Source: Brachypterus glaber
Lineage: Eukaryota; Arthropoda; Insecta; Coleoptera; Kateretidae
Length of the DNA stretch: 64,000 nt
Direction of reading: 5' to 3'
NCBI GenBank assembly: GCA_958510825.1
Contig: OY294052.1
Location: 6,965,816 to 7,029,815, forward strand
The notes beneath the pieces were generated by a model. It saw only the letters and a program-made list of their open reading frames with translations. It made no database searches and was not told where the DNA came from. Shown one piece after another: positions 57,690 through 64,000 of this stretch. The stretch's first letter is position 1, and the number at the start of each line of letters is the position of its first letter. The translations under genes were made by a program, and so were the position numbers.

Positions 57690-59160
57690 TATATCTATAA
57701 CATCTATAATAGAGTCACTAACCAAGTCGAAAACGACATTATCACCCCCACATCCCCCGAGGAAATCAAACGCATCATCAAAAATCTCCCAAAAAGAAAA
57801 GCCCCCGGCCCCGATCAAATACCGAACAAAATCCTTAAAATACTCCCCCGGAAAACCATTATGGAAATCGTTAACATTGTTAACGCAATGCTCAGACTGC
57901 GCCACTTTCCAAAGCCCTGGAAAAACGCAGACGTAATAGTAATCAAAAAACCCGGACAAAATCCAACTTTTGTTGAAAGCTACCGCCCCATAAGCCTCCT
58001 TTCCTCCCTAGGCAAAATAGCCGAGAAAGTCATTCTAACCAGACTTCAAACTCTAGTTGAAGAACTAAATCTCGTTCCAAACGAGCAATTCGGCTTCCGA
58101 AACAGACACTCCACAGTCCACCAGGTATACCTATAGTATAGCTATAGCTCGCCTGGTAGACTCTGTAACGGACGGACTAAATAGGCGCGAAGCCGCGGGA
58201 CTGATCCTCCTGGACATCGCAAAAGCCTTCGATAAAGTTTGACACAAAGGTCTTGTAGCCAAACTCCACTTTCTCGGCCTCCCCCCAGGCATCACCAAAC
58301 TCATAGCCTCCTTCCTCAAAGGCAGAGATTTTCAGATAAAAATAGGCGACTGTAAGTCCAGTACCCGCCGCATCAAAGCTGGCGTTCCACAAGGTTCCCC
58401 ACTATCCCCCCTTCTGTACAACCTCTTTACCGCAGATATTCCAAAAACACAGGGCACTGAAATAGCCCTGTTCGCCGACGACACCGGCATCCTAGCAAAA
58501 GCCAGAAACCCCCAGCGCATCCATATCGCCCTCCAGCGCCAAATGGATGCCCTAATCAAATGGTTCTCCAAATGGAAAATCAATGTAAACGCCAATAAAA
58601 CCAAAGGCATTCTAATCTCTAGGATTAGAAGAGGCCCACCCCAACCCATTCAGATAAATGGCCAACCCATTAACTGGGAAAACCATGCCAAATACCTCGG
58701 CATTACAATTTCCAAAAACCTGACGTGGGATCAGCACGTCAAAAACACCCTCCAAATAGCAAACTGCCGCCTCTCCAAACTCTACCCCTTAATAGGTAGA
58801 AAGAGTCCCCTATCCATTATAAACAAACTTCTACTTTACAACCAAACCCTAAAGCCGGTACTTCTTTACGGAGCCCCAGCCTGGAACAAAATCACTCTTA
58901 ACAAAGCGCTCTCAGCAAAACTTCAGGCCTTCCAAAACAAGGCACTCAGAATATGCCTCGATGCCCCCTGGTTCATGAGGAACAACCAGATACACAGAGA
59001 TCTCGAAATGCCCCTCCTAAAAACGGAAATCATTCGCTACAGCACGTCTTTTATACAAGACAATTTAGATCACCCAAACCCCCTCATTTCAAACTTTCTA
59101 GATTACGATCACGAAATACACAACACTCACAAAAAGATCAAAAACGTCCTCAACCAGTAA
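57690..59160 (+). pseudogene. Jockey-type non-LTR retrotransposon reverse transcriptase, 5'-truncated and broken
   Basis: Reads PEEIKRIIKNLPKRKAPGPD, then ESYRPISLLSSLGKIAEKVI, NEQFGFRNRHSTVHQV; after a +1 frameshift near 58130, LILLDIAKAFDKV, GVPQGSPLSPLLYNLFTADI, the catalytic FADD at 58471-58482, KWKINVNANKTKGILI, and a C-terminal stretch to the stop at 59158-59160. A TGA at 58240-58242 replaces the usual Trp after DKV. The endonuclease domain and ORF1 are absent. The copy is far more GC-rich than its surroundings, as is its tail. It cannot move by itself. Confidence 0.93.
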
Positions 59161-59292
59161 TGGTACCCACTAATACAGGACAGATGCATTCCCAGCATCA
59201 GTGAGCTAGTCTCACTCCTCCCGCACATCCCTCCTCTCCCTATCCCATCCCTCCTCTCCCTATCCCATCCCTCCCCATCCCCAGGGGGACAA
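59161..59292 (+). repeat. Jockey 3' tail with CCCTCCTCTCCCTATCCCAT repeat
   Basis: C-rich sequence directly after the reverse transcriptase stop, with a 24-bp unit (CCCTCCTCTCCCTATCCCAT plus four) repeated about twice and a part copy. It probably forms the retrotransposon's 3' UTR, ending about 59292; no poly-A tail is seen. Confidence 0.7.
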
Positions 59293-60460
59293 AAACTAAT
59301 ATTTTTGATGATAACCCGCTTATTATTGATCGTAGGAAAAAAGCTCTTGAAAATTTAAAAAGTACTTTAAATTCTCTATGAAATATGTTTGATTATTTTT
59401 CTGGTGGGGCTACTAGTTTTCGAGATATAGCGATTTCAAGATAATGTCTAGAAACGGTTCCGTTTCAGCTTGTTTATATTCAAAATCATGATGTATAAAT
59501 TAGGACGGTTTAAGTTGTTTGAAACTATATTTCCATGAAATATAGCTTCAAAAAATAAATCCTTAAGGAAAACAGGCTTTATTGTAAACGGTTATTGCAT
59601 CAAAACGGTTAATCACCCAAGGATGTGACCTGGGTCCCTATTCTTGACCATTCGCAAAAACAATTCGCATACGCAGTTGCTATTAGCTACCATAGCAACA
59701 GAGTATTCGTATTTTTTTTTGCGAATGGTCAAGAATAGAGTTGCTGGTCTGTTTTTGTCAGCAGACTAAGGGCTACAACATACCAAAATTCCAGCGAAAT
59801 CCGCGAAAGGACACTTTTCTCAGTAAATATGCGAATGCGTCCCTATAAATTGGTTCGAAAGTCAATTAAAGCCGGTGGTTCCCTCTACTACTAGCCCACA
59901 AAAGTCCTGTACTTAGAGGATGCTTAATTAAGTAGAATAGTACGAGGTTAAACAAAAATGTAATGTAATGTAATTTGGCTCAATTTTCAAAAAGTGGTGA
60001 GTATGAAACTTTGACATTTAGGACTTGATATCAAATCAAATTGAATTAGTTTTTATTTAATACTCAAAAGTCATCCAATTATTTACAGGAATTAGGCCTA
60101 ATACCTCCCTGTATATCGACGATAAAAAATCAATTGATTTCTTAATCCTCCTAAATAAAGTTTATCTTTTCTTCCACTTGGTCGTTATTAGGTACGTTCG
60201 AGGTAATATAATAGTCCAAACGAAAATATAGTATTTTTTTCACTACCAGTACAATTAATTAGCTATTTATTTATTTGGAATTTTATTTATTTTACTAAAA
60301 TTTAATGAAAAAGCTTATAAATTTAAAATATCACGCTGGCCGTTCGCGGCCATTAAAAAACAAATGAATAACTTGACATTTCTGGTAGAATTTTTCTGGT
60401 GATCTGCTGAAATTATTAAGTTAAAGTGTTTCCGTGTTAAGTGTAATAAAATATAGAAAA
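59293..60460. other. Gene-poor region
   Basis: Hairpin at 59628-59738 (arms TATTCTTGACCATTCGC and its complement). Positions 59830-59940 repeat words of 12000-12115 (GGTTCCCTCTACTACTAGCC). No gene recognised. Confidence 0.45.
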
Positions 60461-60580
60461 ATGGAAAGTGAAATGCAAAGTGATGATTCTGGTACTCCCC
60501 CAGAAATAAGGGGACAGGCGAAAACTGTGAGGGAGAATCTATTGCCTCAAAAATCAATAATATGGGGGTTGTACCTCTAG
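60461..60580 (+). CDS. Short open frame, possible N-terminal exon relic
   Basis: 39 codons, MESEMQSDDSGTPPEIRGQA followed by KTVRENLLPQKS and six more. The ENLLPQKS segment resembles the N-terminus of insect tyrosine-recombinase-like (Crypton-type) proteins as I remember them; this is a weak resemblance. No continuation was found downstream, so it may be a detached first exon or chance. Confidence 0.22.
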   Translation: MESEMQSDDSGTPPEIRGQAKTVRENLLPQKSIIWGLYL

Positions 60581-61067
60581 TAATCTATGATGGTAATATA
60601 TGGGTTGTATAATCTATGGTTGAATATGATGGACCAATGATTTTCACTTTTCAAAGTGTTTTTTTGTAAAACATGTTTTATAGGTACTAATTTAGTTAAT
60701 ATTTTTTGATTTATCATGCAATAAATAAATTTGGTGCCTAAAGACACTTGTAAATAGCAATGTGATTTAATAATTAAGTGAAACGTCAGATGCCAAAACA
60801 GCTAAATAAAAATTCATTATTAACCATGGTGCAATTTCATTATTTTTAGAACCTCTGACATCATAGGTAGAGAAATAATATTTCTACCAATGAAAAGAAC
60901 AGTAATAAAGATGTGCTTTTAGGCTGGTGGTGAAAAAATACTTAAATAGTTAAGCATTAAAAATAAAATGTAAATGAAGGCTTCTAGTGTGAGAATTTAA
61001 GGTGAACAATTTGAATACATAAACATTACATTTTATTTAAATGTGACCGGCCACCAAGAAAGAAGTT

Positions 61068-61203
61068 AGGGAACGTTCAAATTTTGATCATTTTGGACCC
61101 CCCCCATGTAACGATATTTTCATATACCATTAACATGAGCGTAACACTCCAAAATGACCCCCACCCTCCCCTAGGAGCGTTACGTAATACTTGAACGTTC
61201 CCT
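61068..61203. mobile_element. GGGAACGTTC MITE, copy with deleted left arm
   Basis: Third copy of the 31501-31645 family. Fourteen bases around TTACGTAA are missing from the left arm (GAACGTTCAAATTTTG), while the right arm keeps GCGTTACGTAATACTTG. Confidence 0.85.
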
Positions 61204-61448
61204 TACCTTAGTAAAGTATGATCTGTTAATACGTGATAGTGACTCATATTAAAACTATGAACCGAGCGGGGAACAAAACGTGAAGAGGGTAGACCAACTA
61301 TAGGCGTTGCGGGTAAGAAAGCGTGAGGCGGGAGGGCGCTTTAAGCATGAGTCACTATATATAACGTAAAAAAGAATTAGCCTATAGATAGATACCTGCT
61401 TATATCATCACTTTAAATAGTATTTTTAACCGACCTTTGAAATAAACA

Positions 61449-61857
61449 ACTAAAACTAGAATTATGAAACAAAAGACGTCTACCCTATCTCTATCTCATT
61501 TGTGCTACACTTTCCAGCCAACCAAATTAATACTGTATTTGTTTTTCATACAACAAATACAGTATTTATTTGGTTAGCCGGAAAGTGTAGCACTGAGCGG
61601 CACAAAGGAACATAGCTAATGTGAATCTGTAGAATAAGATAATTCTACTAAAATTTAGATGGCGCCAGTAATTTCTTTAATAAAAATAATATAGTTACAC
61701 TTTTTGCCCGGCCAAGTAAATATTGTATTTGTTCAACAAATAACAAATATAGAATTTGATTGGTTGGGTGGAAGTGGGAGTGTATGTATGTCTTCTATCC
61801 TTTTTGGGTAGAACTTTTGTCCCTGTCTAATCTAACGGGAGAAATCGCCATTGAAGA
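61449..61857 (+). mobile_element. Dispersed element, family B, copy 3
   Basis: Uninterrupted copy of the 54629-55263 element; its right end reads GAGAAATCGCCATTG. The left CCAATGGAG tip is lost. It provides the empty-site reference for the MITE at 54756-54981. Confidence 0.84.
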
Positions 61858-62158
61858 AGCCTCAAGTATTGCCTGCAGAAGTTTTTTTTATTAACTTGAA
61901 TTTACAAAGAACAATAAAAAAATATTAAGAAAATGCATTTCTATAATAACTGAAGATGTGTTATCCGCGGTTTTTTAATTTTTTGTCCAGGGCACGAAAG
62001 TTTTTTATAGCTAGCAAACACCATTGATTAAAGAGGTTAACTCCTCTTTAATCAATGCAACCACCTAGCAACCGATCACCTAGCATGTTTGACTTTCGCT
62101 TTCAATTCTCTTATCAAGATAGAAAAGTAATATTTCGTAAAGGGGAGAATGAAAAAGT

Positions 62159-62500
62159 ATTTTTATCCAATACATACGGATAATGAGACAATTACCAGCT
62201 TTATTTTAAATAGATAAACTCAATAATAACCCCCGCGTGGTTTTTACTTTATTGAGTGGATAATTATTTATTTTACCCACTCAACTGTCACTTGTCAAAT
62301 TATTTTCTTGTAAATGTCATTAAAAATTTTAATAAAAATATGAATTTCTAAGCTATTTATTGGATAAAACCTTGTATGGCACTCATGGGTAAACCGATAT
62401 TGCCCTCTCGAAAATTAACCTGCTTGGCTGACGCCTCGCAGGTTAATTTTCTCATGGGCAATATCGTACTTTACCCACTAGTACTATAAATAACTATTTC
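62159..62500 (+). repeat. Dispersed hairpin element, family A, copy 3
   Basis: Full-length copy, closest in hairpin orientation to 3511-3840. A short perfect hairpin (CATTGATTAAAGAGG and complement, 62020-62057) lies just upstream. Confidence 0.8.
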
Positions 62501-64000
62501 GGCCAAAAGTAACTTCTCTCGTTGGCCGGTCACAAATACTTTAAAATTCCTTAGTCGAGTTGATTCAGTCAATTTAAACTTAAGAAGAAACTCGTTTTGA
62601 ACGAATCTGCCCAACTTTGAAAACTTGCCGTAACGACATCCACAAGAAATAATGTAGAAAAAATAACCTATACTCCCTATGGTATTTTAAGTTCAGTTAT
62701 TGATTATATTTTGCCTCAATATATTAATTTTAAATTGATTACAAATTCAATAAAAAAATGGTGCCTATAATATCACGGTTCGGTGTTATTCAGTTTTAGT
62801 TCAAATTGAAAAACACTCAGTTTTCTTGTACAATTTGTTTACTTATAATGACGGTATCAATTTAAAACCAAAAACTAAATAATCTATCGGGCGAAACGTT
62901 TTTTAATCGCAAAAAAGGGTCAAGTGACCTCCGTAACTTTTTAAAACTGGTAAAATGGGTGTACTGCAAAATACGACGGTATTTAGGTGATGACGTCAGG
63001 CCAAATAGCTGTGAATATGACTCTACGTCATAAAATCAAATACGTTTTCAAAAACCTTCGTACCTTTGTTTGATTATTTTTTTTTTATTAAAATACATTT
63101 AATGTTTGATGATAAAAAGTGAGCAAAAATAAAAATATACAGTATATAGACAGTACCATGTACTACTTTAATTGCCTGTGCAAACAATAACAAAATTGGC
63201 AACAAATATTTAATAGTAGATAAATATTTTTTATCTGAGTTTCAAAATACCTACGATAAAATTGATTGATTGAAAACGCAAGGGCGTAGTCCTCTCTGTG
63301 TAGAATATACACTGTAAATTAGGGTGGTTTAAAACAAAAAAGTTGGATTTTTTTGCTGCTCATGGAAGATAATGCTCATTTTAACTAAAATGCTCGCTAC
63401 CTTAAAAATCCATATTCAGGGATTGAATGTTAGGAAAAAATCCTAAGATAAAAATAATCGCGTGATACAACTTTTTTTAATGGGGTAACAAAAAAATTAT
63501 ATCCGCTATTTTATAGCCAATGTAAAATTATATAAATCACCAAAGTTTCGTTTTTATCGAATGAAGACTTATCTTAATTTTTGGGGGACGCATAAATAAA
63601 CTCACCCGGTATGATAGGGTGGTACAACCTATTTTCACGCCTAACTTAATGCCGTTAAAAATGTCACTTGTACCCCCTGGCTTCCCGAGAAGCCATCCCA
63701 TTAATATTATCTTAACCCTTCGTTAGGCGCGCCTCTTTTTGTAACGTGTTTAGGCGCGCGGTCTACACTTGTAGACCATTTTATTTTTTGTTTAAAAAAA
63801 AACACATTTATATTTTTAAAAACCAAATATCTTATTTTATTTATTTGGTTGTATTTAAAAGTTATTTACATATTTTTTTCAAATTATTATTGTTTTAGTA
63901 AGTGTTAAGGGTAAAAGAAAAATGATATACAATTCTAACATATATTTTACATCTGTAAGGTAATTTGTAAAAAAAATAAAAATAACTTAAAAAACTTTCT
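62501..64000. other. Terminal gene-free stretch
   Basis: Positions 63490-63620 are a copy of the repeat end at 18715-18850/19855-20020. At 63712 TTAACCCTTCGTTAGGCGCGC looks like the left end of a piggyBac-like element; its right end is not in the window. Nothing else recognised. Confidence 0.5.

Noticed and set aside
58131..58649. Minus-strand frames opposite the reverse transcriptase
   Set aside because: The plus strand carries the FADD catalytic motif and homologous segments; these are shadows.
60315..60557. 80-residue minus-strand frame
   Set aside because: No homology, and the opposite strand has a more protein-like short frame with a plausible start.

Overview
This is AT-rich, intron-bearing animal DNA, very probably an insect nuclear genome. 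The best evidence is a ZAD (zf-AD) plus C2H2 zinc-finger gene, a combination expanded in insects, together with Jockey-like non-LTR retrotransposon remains and many terminal-inverted-repeat (MITE-like) elements. Species cannot be decided from the sequence; a beetle is my guess only. All introns described follow GT-AG, and reading phases match at every junction I assigned.

The gene-bearing part is roughly 2.1-27.4 kb. In order: a small intronless gene for an unrecognised protein with an 18-residue repeat (2123-2548, +) followed by two damaged tandem copies; PTPA, the PP2A activator (six exons, minus, 8921 down to 4906, last exon not found); membrin/GOSR2, a Golgi SNARE (two exons, minus, 10658-9968); a ZAD-C2H2 transcription factor with ten fingers (two exons, plus, 11149-14821), head-to-head with membrin across 490 bp; a Tc1-type transposase relic lacking its catalytic core (17278-17662); an SMCO4-like small membrane protein (20671-20853, +); and the last four coding exons of a glypican (minus, 27352-21565), converging on the SMCO4 gene. 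The first glypican exon was not located and is probably in or beyond the repeat-rich DNA to the right.

From 27.4 kb to the end I see no convincing host gene. The region is a mosaic of transposon debris: hairpin elements, nested inverted repeats, a tRNA-derived SINE with clear target duplications sitting inside a TIR element, a piggyBac-like element with TTAA duplications, a 0.7-kb minisatellite with higher-order structure, dispersed families present in two to six copies, a GC-rich damaged Jockey reverse transcriptase (57.7-59.2 kb) and decayed relatives of it at 52.6-53.0 and 54.4-54.6 kb.

The host genes share no single pathway: PP2A activation, ER-Golgi fusion, transcription, an unknown small membrane protein, and heparan-sulfate proteoglycan signalling. 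The most unusual items are the 18-residue-repeat gene with its decayed duplicates, the dispersal of a TTACGTAA palindrome by a MITE family, and several insertions that can be dated relative to each other because occupied and empty copies are both present.
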